Source of the DNA: Flavobacteriales bacterium
Lineage (GTDB): Bacteria; Bacteroidota; Bacteroidia; UBA10329
Assembly: GCA_020635535.1 (NCBI GenBank)
Contig: JACJZP010000015.1
Location: forward strand, 1-47,500
Direction: 5' to 3'
DNA length: 47,500 nt
Shown: in pieces, positions 8,144 through 16,227 of the stretch
How positions within the stretch are numbered: position 1 is the stretch's first letter
How the letters are laid out: every line of letters begins with the position of its first letter
Made by a program: the position numbers and the translations under genes
The notes under the pieces: generated by a model
What the model was told of the DNA's origin: nothing
The model's input: only the letters and a program-made list of their open reading frames with translations
Databases searched by the model: none

Positions 8144-9394
8144 ATGACTGAAGAACTTCTCGAAATATCTGCCAACGCACAGAGGATCATTGAAACGGAA
8201 GATCGCCATGGAGCGCACAACTACCATCCGTTGCCAGTGGTGTTGGAGAAAGGAGAGGGTGTTTTTGTTTGGGATCTGGACGGTAAACGCTTTTACGATT
8301 TCCTGTCAGCTTATTCTGCGGTCAATCAAGGCCATTGTCATCCAACCATTATCAAGGCTCTGAATGATCAGGCACAGAAGCTTACGCTGACAAGCCGCGC
8401 ATTCTACAATAATGTGTTGGGAGAGTTTGAAGCGTATGCCACCTCCTATTTTGGCTTTGATAAACTGTTGCCCATGAATACAGGTGCAGAAGGGGTTGAA
8501 ACAGCAATCAAACTCTGCCGAAAGTGGGCTTATCAGAAAAAGGGGCTTGAAGCTGGAACTGCCAAGATCATTGTCTGTGATGGTAACTTCCATGGAAGAA
8601 CCACAACGATCATTTCATTTTCTAACGATCCAGATGCTCGAGATGAATTCGGCCCGTACACGCCAGGTTTCATTTCGGTTCCGTACAATGATGTAGAGGC
8701 TCTTCGCGAAGCAATGAAGGACACCAATGTGGCCGGATTCTTAGTTGAGCCCATTCAGGGAGAAGCTGGAGTAAATGTGCCGAATGACGATTATTTGAAA
8801 GCTGCCCGAGAACTCTGCACGAAGAACAATGTGCTGCTGATAGCCGATGAGATTCAGACCGGGATTGCCAGAACAGGAAGGCTTTTGGCCGTTGATCATG
8901 TTGGGGTTCGCCCAGATGTTCTGATTCTTGGCAAAGCGCTTTCAGGTGGCGTGTTGCCGGTTTCGGCTGTATTGGCAGACGATGAGGTGATGATGTGCAT
9001 CCGACCTGGAGAACATGGCTCAACTTTTGGTGGTAATCCGCTATCGTGCAAAGTGGCCATGGCAGCATTGGAAGTTGTTAAGAATGAAAAATTGGCGGAG
9101 AATGCTGAACGTCTTGGAAGGATCTTCCGTGATGAGATTCAGAAGTTTGCTTCGGAGAATGAACTCGTAACATTGGTTCGTGGTAAGGGTTTACTGAACG
9201 CTGTGGTGATCAATGATTCGGCAGAAAGCAAAACAGCTTGGAATATTTGCTTGCGTTTGGCCAGTAATGGGCTTTTGGCAAAACCAACACATGGAAATAT
9301 CATTCGATTTGCACCACCGCTTGTCATGACCGAGGAACAGCTTCGCGAATGCATAGACATCATCAAAACAACCATTAACGAATTCAGCAAGTGA
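8144..9394 (+). CDS. rocD: Ornithine aminotransferase
   Basis: This 416-residue class III PLP enzyme transfers the delta-amino group of ornithine to 2-oxoglutarate, giving glutamate-5-semialdehyde, and so links arginine and proline metabolism. The ATG at 8144 is preferred over an in-frame ATG at 8054 because ornithine aminotransferases begin close to the ...AHNYHPLPVVLEKGEG segment. Landmarks in the mature numbering are NTGAEGVETA near 112-121, the aromatic NFHGRTTT near 148-155, DEIQTG near 235-240, and the Schiff-base lysine K264 in LGKALSGG. The stop overlaps the GTG start of the next gene (GTGA), so both are probably co-translated. Confidence 0.93.
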   Translation: MTEELLEISANAQRIIETEDRHGAHNYHPLPVVLEKGEGVFVWDLDGKRFYDFLSAYSAVNQGHCHPTIIKALNDQAQKLTLTSRAFYNNVLGEFEAYATSYFGFDKLLPMNTGAEGVETAIKLCRKWAYQKKGLEAGTAKIIVCDGNFHGRTTTIISFSNDPDARDEFGPYTPGFISVPYNDVEALREAMKDTNVAGFLVEPIQGEAGVNVPNDDYLKAARELCTKNNVLLIADEIQTGIARTGRLLAVDHVGVRPDVLILGKALSGGVLPVSAVLADDEVMMCIRPGEHGSTFGGNPLSCKVAMAALEVVKNEKLAENAERLGRIFRDEIQKFASENELVTLVRGKGLLNAVVINDSAESKTAWNICLRLASNGLLAKPTHGNIIRFAPPLVMTEEQLRECIDIIKTTINEFSK

Positions 9395-9855
9395 GAACCA
9401 TTGGAACAGTGGCATTCTTAGTGTTCAGTTTTTGGCTGTTGCTGTCAGGTAGTGCATCTTTTGGGCAAGAGAAACAATCAGTTTCTATTGCAGGAGACGA
9501 CCTTCATTACTTAGGATACGTAATGCTTACTGGCGACACTTCGGCATGGTCGAACATTCAAAGTGACGATGTTTATTATCTCTCCAAGGCCATGTTCTTC
9601 AGATCTACGGAAATGCTCAATTACCTGAAAAGTGATGACCTGTACTTTCTTGGCAACGCGCTTATTTCGGGCAACAAGAGCGAGCTCGACAAGATCGTGC
9701 AAGACGATTTTTACTACTTAGGTATGGCCATTTTCGAAAAAACCGTCAGTTTTTTGGATAATGTCCGTTCTGATGATGTGTATTATTTGGGTCGTGGATT
9801 GATACAGAAGGATATGAACTACCTCGACCAGATGTCGACCAACAAGACCGAATGA
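9391..9855 (+). CDS. Exported protein of five tandem 23-residue repeats (DDxYYLG)
   Basis: This is a 154-residue protein starting at GTG 9391, overlapping the rocD stop. A signal peptide covers residues 1-25 (ends SFGQ). The mature protein is almost entirely five contiguous repeats of exactly 23 residues at 35-57, 58-80, 81-103, 104-126 and 127-148. Each opens with [S/G/Q]DD[V/L/F][Y/H][Y/F]L[G/S] and has a hydrophobic pair near positions 10-12 and usually a Leu (Trp in the first repeat) near position 19. The repeats differ in codons while keeping the residues, which suggests old duplication with selection on the protein. A small solenoid is plausible. I do not recognise the family and assign no function. 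Its stop overlaps the next ATG (ATGA). Confidence 0.75.
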   Translation: MRTIGTVAFLVFSFWLLLSGSASFGQEKQSVSIAGDDLHYLGYVMLTGDTSAWSNIQSDDVYYLSKAMFFRSTEMLNYLKSDDLYFLGNALISGNKSELDKIVQDDFYYLGMAIFEKTVSFLDNVRSDDVYYLGRGLIQKDMNYLDQMSTNKTE

Positions 9856-10373
9856 TCACCATAATCTGTACTACTAACCGCCCTGACAGTAACACTCGAA
9901 AAGTTGCGCAGATGTACCATGATGCACTTTTTGAGATGGGGGAACAAAGCCAGATCCTTGATCTGAAAGAAGTGGATGCCAACTGGATTCAAGACAGTAA
10001 TTACGGTAAAAACGTGCCGCAATTTGAAGAAGTGGTCAGCCGCTACATCCGTACACCTGATAAACTGGTTTTCATTACCCCAGAATACAATGGTGGTTTT
10101 CCAGGATACTTGAAGTTCTTCATGGATGCTTGCGACCATGGAGATTGGTCGGGAAAGAAGGTGGCGTTGATGGGGTTGGCCAGTGGCCGAGCTGGGAATG
10201 TTCGAGGTTTGGATCACCTAACTGGCATTCTGCATTATCTCGGATCGGAGGTTTATAGTAAGAAGGTCTATCTCTCGCAGATCAACCAATCGCTAACCAG
10301 CGATGGAGAGATTGAGAATGCAGTGCTGAACCGCGAGATCGGATTGCAGTTGAAAGGTTTTGTAACTTTTTAG
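9852..10373 (+). CDS. NADPH-dependent FMN reductase family protein
   Basis: This 173-residue flavodoxin-like protein starts at the ATG inside the previous stop. The N-terminal ITIICTTNRPDSNTRKVA is the phosphate-binding turn of the FMN site (residues 2-19). TPEYNGGFPGYLKFFMD near 76-92 is the hallmark motif of the chromate/azo/FMN reductase (NADPH_dep_FMN_red) family. LMGLASGRAGNVRGLDHL near 104-121 is the second cofactor-side loop. It probably reduces FMN or small quinone-like substrates with NAD(P)H in the cytoplasm; the exact substrate cannot be told. It completes a three-gene overlapping run with rocD and the repeat protein. Confidence 0.85.
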   Translation: MITIICTTNRPDSNTRKVAQMYHDALFEMGEQSQILDLKEVDANWIQDSNYGKNVPQFEEVVSRYIRTPDKLVFITPEYNGGFPGYLKFFMDACDHGDWSGKKVALMGLASGRAGNVRGLDHLTGILHYLGSEVYSKKVYLSQINQSLTSDGEIENAVLNREIGLQLKGFVTF

Positions 10374-10388
10374 CGAAATTATTCGCAA

Positions 10389-10410
10389 CCCTGAGCGAAG
10401 TCGAAGGATC
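10389..10410 (+). repeat. Short intergenic repeat-like element (GAGCGAAGTCGA type)
   Basis: The segment contains CCTGAGCGAAGTCGAAGG, a word of the kind that recurs in intergenic regions of Bacteroidota. Its GCGAAGTCGA core resembles the reverse complement of the inverted repeat at 42650-42734. Function unknown. Confidence 0.4.
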
Positions 10411-10475
10411 CTAAAACAAACGACATGTATCTCTGCATTATCACTGATTGTTCTTTAGTTGCACCATTTCAAGGA

Positions 10476-10856
10476 ATGTGGGCTATACAAGCATTGGTGT
10501 CCTCTTTTCTTGCCATTCTCTTTATCCAATCTGGACTCGATAAGGTCTTAGATTGGAAAGGTAATTTGGAATGGCTTACTGGTCATTTTTCCAGATCCTT
10601 TCTTTCTGGTATGGTTCCGATTCTGCTTGGAACGCTTACGCTTTTTGAAATAGCCGCTGGAGTTGTTTCGGCCCTTGGGGTGGTTGAAGTGCTTGTCTAT
10701 CGCTCCTACTGTTTTGCCTTTCTCGGAAGTCTGATCAGCGCTGTTTCGTTGGTCATGCTGTTCTTCGGGCAGCGCATTGCAAAAGATTATGCAGGCGCTG
10801 GCGGTCTCGTTCCTTATTTCATTCTTGTCGTTATCGACCTTTATTTCATGGCATAA
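10476..10856 (+). CDS. DoxX-like four-helix membrane protein
   Basis: The protein has 126 residues from the ATG at 10476. A longer version from 10425 adds 17 residues that do not resemble the family start. About four membrane spans are visible: residues 3-20, 44-66, 73-93 and 106-125. The first carries the LFIQSGLDKVLDWKGN motif typical of DoxX-like proteins of Bacteroidota, where the Lys-Asp region follows the first helix. DoxX-like proteins are quinone- or thiol-redox-associated in some bacteria; nothing here fixes the role. The start choice is uncertain, because no promoter box or ribosome site distinguishes the two ATGs. Confidence 0.7.
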   Translation: MWAIQALVSSFLAILFIQSGLDKVLDWKGNLEWLTGHFSRSFLSGMVPILLGTLTLFEIAAGVVSALGVVEVLVYRSYCFAFLGSLISAVSLVMLFFGQRIAKDYAGAGGLVPYFILVVIDLYFMA

Positions 10857-10878
10857 AAAAGCCCCCGTTTTCGGAGGC
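10855..10878 (-). terminator. Rho-independent terminator after DUF3276 gene
   Basis: On the minus strand GCCTCCG, a 4-base loop AAAA and CGGGGGC form a 7-bp stem with one mismatch, followed by TTTTTT (10855-10860). It lies 25 bases past the DUF3276 stop and next to the convergent DoxX stop, so it may act on both strands. Confidence 0.75.
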
Positions 10879-10903
10879 TGATTTCTGAGAATCGAATCAG
10901 ATC

Positions 10904-11296
10904 TTATCTGTCATCATCATCCAGGTCATCAAAACTGATGTCGGATGCGTAACTATCGCCATTCGCACTTGGAGCTGGAGCTTCCTTTATTTCACTTACG
11001 GAAACCTCTTCCTCTTCAGGTTCAGACCCATAGTCTTCACCCTTTTCGCCCTTAATGAATTTGATGGCATCGTTCAGCCCCTCGATAAACTTTTCAAAGT
11101 CTTCCTTATACAGGAAAAGTTTGTGCTTGTCGTAATGAAACTTGCCGTGGTCATCAACACGCCTCTTGCTCTCGGTAATGGTGAGATAGTAGTCATCACC
11201 TCGCGTAGCTTTTACATCAAAAAAATAGGTGCGTTTTCCTGCTCTTATTGGCAATGAGAAGATGTCTTCCCGCCTTTTCGAATCCTGTCCATCCAT
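10904..11296 (-). CDS. DUF3276 / PUR-alpha-like nucleic acid-binding protein
   Basis: This 130-residue protein is common in Bacteroidota. Residues ~9-90 form the PUR-like domain: IFSLPIRAGKRTYFFDVKATRGDDYYLTITESKRR gives the beta-sheet and KHKLFLYKEDFEKFIEGL the helix. PUR repeats bind single-stranded DNA or RNA. The last ~45 residues are highly acidic and disordered (EPEEEEVSV, FDDLDDDDR), as in several nucleic-acid chaperones. Nucleic acid binding is known for the fold; the cellular role is not established. It has its own promoter and a clear terminator, so it is a single-gene unit. Confidence 0.85.
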   Translation of the reverse strand: MDGQDSKRREDIFSLPIRAGKRTYFFDVKATRGDDYYLTITESKRRVDDHGKFHYDKHKLFLYKEDFEKFIEGLNDAIKFIKGEKGEDYGSEPEEEEVSVSEIKEAPAPSANGDSYASDISFDDLDDDDR

Positions 11297-11329
11297 CTGC
11301 TCAGGGTTACTTTATCAACTAGACTACAT

Positions 11330-11363
11330 CAAATATATAAATGTTTCTATCGATTGAAACCAA
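11330..11363 (-). promoter_or_regulatory. Putative promoter of the DUF3276 gene
   Basis: On the minus strand a TTG (11361-11363) and TATATTTG (11330-11337) are 23 bases apart, matching the phylum's -33/-7 pattern. The leader would be about 30 bases. Confidence 0.45.
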
Positions 11364-11378
11364 GCGTTGGTCGAAGTT

Positions 11379-13175
11379 TCAAGCGTTGCTCCGCTGATCC
11401 TCCTCTAAAAGCTGCTTCTGGTAGAGCGAAAAGTAAGCGCCTTCTTGGGCAAGTAGGTCATCGTGTTTGCCGCGTTCAATGATGCGACCTTTTTCCAGAA
11501 CAATGATCTGGTCTGCATGCTTCACAGACGAAACGCGGTGACTGATAATGACCGTGGTCTTTCCTTGCATCAGGTCTTTCAAGTGGCCAAGGATCTTCTC
11601 TTCAGTTTCAGTGTCAACTGCAGAAAGACAGTCATCAAAAATGAGGATCTTCGGATTCCGGATAATTGCCCGAGCAATGGAGATCCGTTGTTTCTGTCCG
11701 CCAGAAAGCGTTATGCCACGCTCGCCAATATGCGTATCGAAGCCCATAGGGAATTCGCTGATGTTGTCATAGATGTCTGCTTGCCGTGCTGCGTTGTACA
11801 CGGCTTCTTTTTCTATGTCAGAATCAACTCCAAAGGCGATATTGTTGGCGATGGATTCTGAGAACAGGAACACATCCTGCGGCACATAACCGATATTGGA
11901 GCGCAATGAGTTCAGGTTGATGCTATGAACTTCCTTCCCATCGATAAGCACACTTCCTGAAGACGCATCATATGTTCGGGTAATCAATGAAGCAATGGTC
12001 GATTTCCCACTTCCGGTTCTGCCCAAAATGGCCAGACTTTCTCCTTGCTTCACTTCAAAGCTCACATCATTCAAAGCCTTGATGCCACTATCCGGGTAAA
12101 CGAATTCAACATGTTCGAACGTGATAGCACCGTTCACCTCAGATGGTGTCTGATTCAGGTTTAGAATTTCAGGTTCAGTGCTAAGAAATTCGTTGATGCG
12201 CGTTTGCGAGGCAGCCGCACGCTGAATAATACTGGTTATCCAACCAATTGCGGCAACTGGCCAAGTAAGCATGTTGATGTATATAATGAACTCGGCAATA
12301 TTTCCTGAGGTAATTACTCCCGCCATGGCCTGTTTCCCACCAACATATACGGTTAGGATGGTGCTCAATCCGATAAGGATCAACATGGTTGGGAAGAAAA
12401 GTGCGTTGATGCGAACAAGTTCCAATGAGGTTTCCTTGTACTTTTCCGCCTCCTCGTTGAAGGTCTTACCCCAGAGTTCCTCTTTGGCGTAGGCTTTCAG
12501 TACACGGATGCCAGAAAAGCTTTCCTGCACAAACGTGCTAAGCGCACTCAGTTGGCGTTGCACCTTTTCACTTCTTATGTTAATGAGCCTGCTTACATGG
12601 TAAATGGTAATAGATAATACAGGAAGCGGAATAAGCACGTAGGCGGTTAGTGTTGGGCTTACCTGAAGCATGTTGTAAATGACCAGGGCGAATAATACCG
12701 CGAGGTTGATGGCATACAACATGGCCGGGCCCAGATACATGCGCACTTTGCTCACATCCTCGGTAATGCGGGCCATGAGGTCGCCCGTGTTGTTGCGTTT
12801 GAAGAATGCCAGCGAAAGGTTCTGATAGTGGTTATAGATCTCGTTCTTGAGGTCGTACTCTATAAGGCGGCTCATTACCACAATAGTTTGCCGCATAAAG
12901 AACATGAACACGCCCTTCAGTAATGCGGTAGCCACAATGAGTCCACCAAAGAAGATCCAGATTCCGGCAAAGGTCTCCATGGCAGAATCGGCAAACGGTG
13001 TACCCTTGAAATGTGGCGCTATGTAACTCACCTCCCGCAACAGGTCGAATGTGATGCGCACAATTTTTGGCGGAAGTATGGCATAGATGTTACTGGCTGT
13101 AATGAATACAACGCCCAACAAGAACCGCACACGGTAGCGCCAGAAATACTTATTGAGATGTGCCAGCGAACGCAT
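11379..13175 (-). CDS. ABC exporter half-transporter with non-canonical Walker B aspartate
   Basis: This 598-residue protein fuses a six-helix exporter domain (residues ~15-325) to an ATPase domain (~350-590), as in MsbA/MdlA/BmrC. ATPase motifs are Walker A GRTGSGKS (385-392), Q-loop Q433, signature LSGGQ (490-494), Walker B LIFDD ending at D515, and switch H546. The residue after the Walker B Asp is Asp rather than the catalytic Glu, as in the degenerate site of heterodimeric exporters (MdlA, BmrC, TM287). No second half-transporter is adjacent, so it may pair with a distant partner or work as a homodimer. The substrate is unknown; lipid or drug export is possible. It has its own promoter. 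Confidence 0.9.
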   Translation of the reverse strand: MRSLAHLNKYFWRYRVRFLLGVVFITASNIYAILPPKIVRITFDLLREVSYIAPHFKGTPFADSAMETFAGIWIFFGGLIVATALLKGVFMFFMRQTIVVMSRLIEYDLKNEIYNHYQNLSLAFFKRNNTGDLMARITEDVSKVRMYLGPAMLYAINLAVLFALVIYNMLQVSPTLTAYVLIPLPVLSITIYHVSRLINIRSEKVQRQLSALSTFVQESFSGIRVLKAYAKEELWGKTFNEEAEKYKETSLELVRINALFFPTMLILIGLSTILTVYVGGKQAMAGVITSGNIAEFIIYINMLTWPVAAIGWITSIIQRAAASQTRINEFLSTEPEILNLNQTPSEVNGAITFEHVEFVYPDSGIKALNDVSFEVKQGESLAILGRTGSGKSTIASLITRTYDASSGSVLIDGKEVHSINLNSLRSNIGYVPQDVFLFSESIANNIAFGVDSDIEKEAVYNAARQADIYDNISEFPMGFDTHIGERGITLSGGQKQRISIARAIIRNPKILIFDDCLSAVDTETEEKILGHLKDLMQGKTTVIISHRVSSVKHADQIIVLEKGRIIERGKHDDLLAQEGAYFSLYQKQLLEEDQRSNA

Positions 13176-13230
13176 GTTACAGTTCCGGAATTCCGCTAAA
13201 TGCCATGAGAAAAATTACCATACTTTTGCC

Positions 13231-13258
13231 CAAAGTTAGGAATGTTTGACCGCTTCAA
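13231..13258 (-). promoter_or_regulatory. Putative promoter of the ABC exporter
   Basis: On the minus strand TTG (13256-13258), a 17-base spacer and TAACTTTG (13231-13238) match the Bacteroidota consensus. The leader to the ATG at 13175 is about 50 bases. Confidence 0.5.
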
Positions 13259-13332
13259 TGTTGAAACTTCAATTGTTGAAAAAAGGCGGTTTCAGAGCAT
13301 AACAGGAGGTTGGAAAAAAGGTTCTTTGCAGT

Positions 13333-14283
13333 ATGCTGAGTAGAAGACACTTAAGAGTGAAAGTGATGCAGGCGTTGTTCGCCTATCAACGGTCGGAGGG
13401 AGCGGAATTGGCCGTGGGAGAAAAACTACTCAAGCAAAGCTTGGAGCGCATTTTCGACCTGTACATTCATCAGCTTTCGCTCATTACGGAGATACACTCG
13501 TTTGCCGCACGTCAGATCGAAGATGCCAAGCACAAACTGATGCCTAGTCAGGATGATCTGAATCCGAACCTGCGTTTCATTGAGAACCGCGTGTTGGTGC
13601 AGTTGAAGAACAATCCGCAACTGGAGAAACAGATCTCAGCCCGCAAGATCAATTGGGCCGATCAACTTGAACTTATCCGTAGGATTTTCGCCTCATTCAA
13701 GGAGTCTGAAGATTACATCAACTACATGAATGGCCCAGAGCCGACCTACAAGGATGAACGAAGGATCGTTTATCGGTTGTTTGAGGATTTTCTGATGGAT
13801 AACGAACACCTACAGTCAATTTTTGAAGAGAAAAGTATACTCTGGCTAAATGATTTTGAGCAGGTGAATGAGATGGTTGTGCGTACCATTTCTGAATTCA
13901 AAAAGGACGTTGAATTCGGTGGTCCGCTGGCATTGCTTTACAAGGATGAAGAGGAAGACAAGCAGTTTGTGCTCGACCTATTCCGTAAGACGGCAACAAA
14001 TAGTGGAGAGTATCAGAAAATGATAGAGGCCAAGTTGGAGAACTGGGATCTGGACCGTATTGCCTCAACCGACATTCTGCTGATGAAAATGGCACTATGC
14101 GAGTTCATCAACATCAACTCGGTACCAACCAAGGTTACCATGAATGAATACATCGAAATATCGAAAGAGTACAGTACGCCAAAGAGCAAGGTATTCATTA
14201 ATGGTATCCTCGATAAACTTTTGGCTGACCTCAAAACCGAAGGAAAGATCAAGAAAATTGGAAAAGGACTTATCGGTGGTTAA
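13333..14283 (+). CDS. nusB: Transcription antitermination factor NusB, long form
   Basis: This 316-residue protein is more than twice the E. coli length, as usual in Bacteroidota. The start SRRHLRVKVMQALFAYQ (residues 3-19) is the RNA-binding NusB N-terminus. A long helical insert fills about 60-190. The C-terminal half (~225-305) carries the conserved NusB core WDLDRIASTDILLMKMALCEF and NEYIEISKEYSTPKSKVFING. NusB binds boxA RNA with NusE (S10) and supports rRNA antitermination. The TTTG at 13325-13328, 4 bases before the ATG, is only a partial promoter match. It heads a same-strand run reaching nnrD/E at 18313. Confidence 0.93.
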   Translation: MLSRRHLRVKVMQALFAYQRSEGAELAVGEKLLKQSLERIFDLYIHQLSLITEIHSFAARQIEDAKHKLMPSQDDLNPNLRFIENRVLVQLKNNPQLEKQISARKINWADQLELIRRIFASFKESEDYINYMNGPEPTYKDERRIVYRLFEDFLMDNEHLQSIFEEKSILWLNDFEQVNEMVVRTISEFKKDVEFGGPLALLYKDEEEDKQFVLDLFRKTATNSGEYQKMIEAKLENWDLDRIASTDILLMKMALCEFININSVPTKVTMNEYIEISKEYSTPKSKVFINGILDKLLADLKTEGKIKKIGKGLIGG

Positions 14284-14350
14284 TCTGCCAGCGATCATTA
14301 ATTTTGACCTCCGATTCCTTAACTAAGTTCAACAACAATATAGTATCACA

Positions 14351-14827
14351 ATGAAAAAGATTGCATTTGTTCTGGTTGGCGCATTGGCGCTCGCAAGCTG
14401 TGGAGGTGAACAGAACGCTGAAAAAGAAGCTACCATTGATACGGATGTAGTGGCCAACCCGGCTACTGCTGAAAATGAGGCTGGTGCTGCCGAAGGAGTT
14501 GAGGTGCCTGAGTTTACATTTGAGACCGAAGTGCACGATTTCGGAACAATTGTTCAGGGCGAGAAGGTGGCTTACTCTTTCAAGTTCAAGAATACCGGCA
14601 AAGCCGACCTTATCATTACTTCTGCCAAAGGAAGTTGTGGTTGTACTGTTCCAGAATGGCCAGCCGACCCAGTGGCTCCAGGAGCAGAAGGAGTTATCGA
14701 TGTGGTATTCAACAGCGATGGCAAGTCTGGCCAACAGAACAAGAAGGTTACCATTGTTGCCAATACGGTTCCAAATACCAAAGTGTTGGCCATCAATGGT
14801 ATGGTAGAAGTTCCAGTAGAGGAATAA
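14351..14827 (+). CDS. DUF1573 lipoprotein
   Basis: This is a 158-residue lipoprotein (lipobox ALASC, C17). Residues ~18-50 are a low-complexity acidic linker. The DUF1573 domain starts near residue 54 with the typical HDFGTIVQGEKVAYSFKFKNTGKADLIIT pattern (given here as the family's Ig-like strand pair) and carries SAKGSCGCTVPEWP. It ends with VVFNSDGKSGQQNKKVTI. This is an Ig-like beta fold related to ASPM/SPD-2/Hydin domains and is often found next to yajC in Bacteroidota, as here. The molecular role is unknown; location is the periplasm-facing membrane. Confidence 0.88.
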   Translation: MKKIAFVLVGALALASCGGEQNAEKEATIDTDVVANPATAENEAGAAEGVEVPEFTFETEVHDFGTIVQGEKVAYSFKFKNTGKADLIITSAKGSCGCTVPEWPADPVAPGAEGVIDVVFNSDGKSGQQNKKVTIVANTVPNTKVLAINGMVEVPVEE

Positions 14828-14843
14828 TCTGGTTGTCGGTCAT

Positions 14844-14913
14844 CGGTTGACAGTTTGCGGTAGGTCTCCAAAACGAGAATACTCAATTACTGTTAACCGT
14901 TTACTGTCAACCG
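14844..14913. repeat. Inverted repeat between DUF1573 and yajC
   Basis: Perfect 11-base arms CGGTTGACAGT (14844-14854) and ACTGTCAACCG (14903-14913) are 48 bases apart. A second small inverted pair, GTTTAC and GTAAAC, overlaps the right arm. There is no T-run after it, so it is not a standard terminator. It may be an attenuator, a processing site or a member of an interspersed repeat family. Confidence 0.6.
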
Positions 14914-14926
14914 TAAACTAATCACT

Positions 14927-15220
14927 ATGCAAGAATTATTAGGCGAAGGCGGATCAACGATCATCATGTTCATCTTGATGTTCGTGGTGTTCTACTTCTT
15001 CATGATCAGACCTCAAAGCAAAAAAGCCAAAGACGATAAGAAGTTCAGAGATGAACTGAAGCAAGGCGATAAAGTGGTTACCATTGGAGGTATTCATGGC
15101 AAGGTGGCAGATGTGAAGGAGAGTGCCGTCATCTTGGAGGTTTCAAACAATGTCAAGCTGAGAGTGGAGAAGAGCGCTATCTCCCGAGACAACAGCGTTG
15201 GCCTTCAGCAGAGCAATTGA
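14927..15220 (+). CDS. yajC: Preprotein translocase subunit YajC
   Basis: This is a 97-residue protein with one membrane span (about residues 10-28, IIMFILMFVVFYFFMI) followed by the family hallmark RPQSKKAKD and the cytoplasmic domain with GDKVVTIGGIHGKV near residues 46-59. YajC associates with SecDF and the SecYEG translocon. The size fits the family. In many Bacteroidota it sits between the DUF1573 gene and ybbR/coaE, as here. Confidence 0.95.
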   Translation: MQELLGEGGSTIIMFILMFVVFYFFMIRPQSKKAKDDKKFRDELKQGDKVVTIGGIHGKVADVKESAVILEVSNNVKLRVEKSAISRDNSVGLQQSN

Positions 15221-15240
15221 TCTTTTTCTAATTTGGCTGC

Positions 15241-16227
15241 ATGTCCAAAAAGACTGTGGTCGAATTTGTGGATTTCTTAAAGCCCAGACTCAATAGGAGG
15301 TCTGTGGCTTTTCTTTTATGTATCCTGCTGTCTGCACTTTTTTGGTTGCTTACCTCCCTGTCAAAGGAGTATGTAGATGAAGTGATTATTCCGGTGGAAT
15401 ATGAGAATCTGCCAGAAAATCTGCTGATTGTCAATGAACCGATTGCTGCGGTTACAGCAGAGGTTCAGGGTTTCGGATTTGACCTGCTATGGCATTCACT
15501 TCGTTTAGATAAGGTGCAGATCACTGTGCCGGCCAATCCATCAAGTCTCCCTTCGGTGAAACGAGGAGGCGAGGAGATTCACTTTCTTTTAACTCAGGAA
15601 AGAACTGGCAAGATGTCAATCGGAGACGACCAGTTAGTAGTTCTCAAGATCTATCCTGACACGCTGTTCATCAAGTTCAAGCCGCTTTTTATAAAGACCG
15701 TTCCCGTAAAGCTTGATGCAGACCTTTCTTTCGCAAAGCAATTCGGACTCATAAGTTCACCGGTTGTGGATCCAGACACGATCACTGTTTCTGGGTTACA
15801 GAGCGAGGTCGAACAAATTGAATTCGTTGCCACAGAACATCAGAGTTGGACCGATTTGCGCGAAAGCCTGACAGTGGAAGTTCCTCTGAATCAGATTCGC
15901 AATTCCCGATTGGTTCGCTACAGCCATGATCAAGTTCAAGTTGCGGTAAATGTTACCGAGTTTACTGAAGGAAGCGTTTCCATACCTGTCAATATCAATG
16001 CACATAACCCAGAATCGGTAAAGGTTTACCCCAGCGAAGTTGAAGTGAAGTATCAGGTGCCATTGGCAGATTACGACAAGATAACACCGGAAATGTTCCG
16101 TGCCTCAGTTCAGGTGGAGGAAAATAGAAATGACCAGTTGCTTGTTGTTCAATTGGATGAAACTCCTGTTCAGGTGCGTCAGACAAGGGTCAATCCTCCT
16201 CATGTGGAGTATATTTTGCAGCGATGA
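15241..16227 (+). CDS. YbbR-like (CdaR-type) membrane-anchored protein
   Basis: This 328-residue protein has one N-terminal membrane span (about residues 23-41) and an outward-facing chain of beta-rich YbbR repeats. The first starts near residue 50 (VIIPVEYENLPENLLIVN) and the second near 145 (KTVPVKLDADLSFAKQFGLIS). The motif VEVKYQVPLADYDKITPEMF lies near the C-terminus. In Firmicutes, YbbR/CdaR regulates the diadenylate cyclase CdaA; in Bacteroidota the gene often lies apart from a cyclase, and none is in this window. It overlaps coaE by 4 bases, so the two are coupled. Confidence 0.82.
   Translation: MSKKTVVEFVDFLKPRLNRRSVAFLLCILLSALFWLLTSLSKEYVDEVIIPVEYENLPENLLIVNEPIAAVTAEVQGFGFDLLWHSLRLDKVQITVPANPSSLPSVKRGGEEIHFLLTQERTGKMSIGDDQLVVLKIYPDTLFIKFKPLFIKTVPVKLDADLSFAKQFGLISSPVVDPDTITVSGLQSEVEQIEFVATEHQSWTDLRESLTVEVPLNQIRNSRLVRYSHDQVQVAVNVTEFTEGSVSIPVNINAHNPESVKVYPSEVEVKYQVPLADYDKITPEMFRASVQVEENRNDQLLVVQLDETPVQVRQTRVNPPHVEYILQR

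Noticed and set aside
9493..9834. Regular 69-base periodicity considered as a CRISPR or DNA-level tandem repeat
   Set aside because: The DNA units differ widely in codon use; the regularity is at the protein level inside an open frame.
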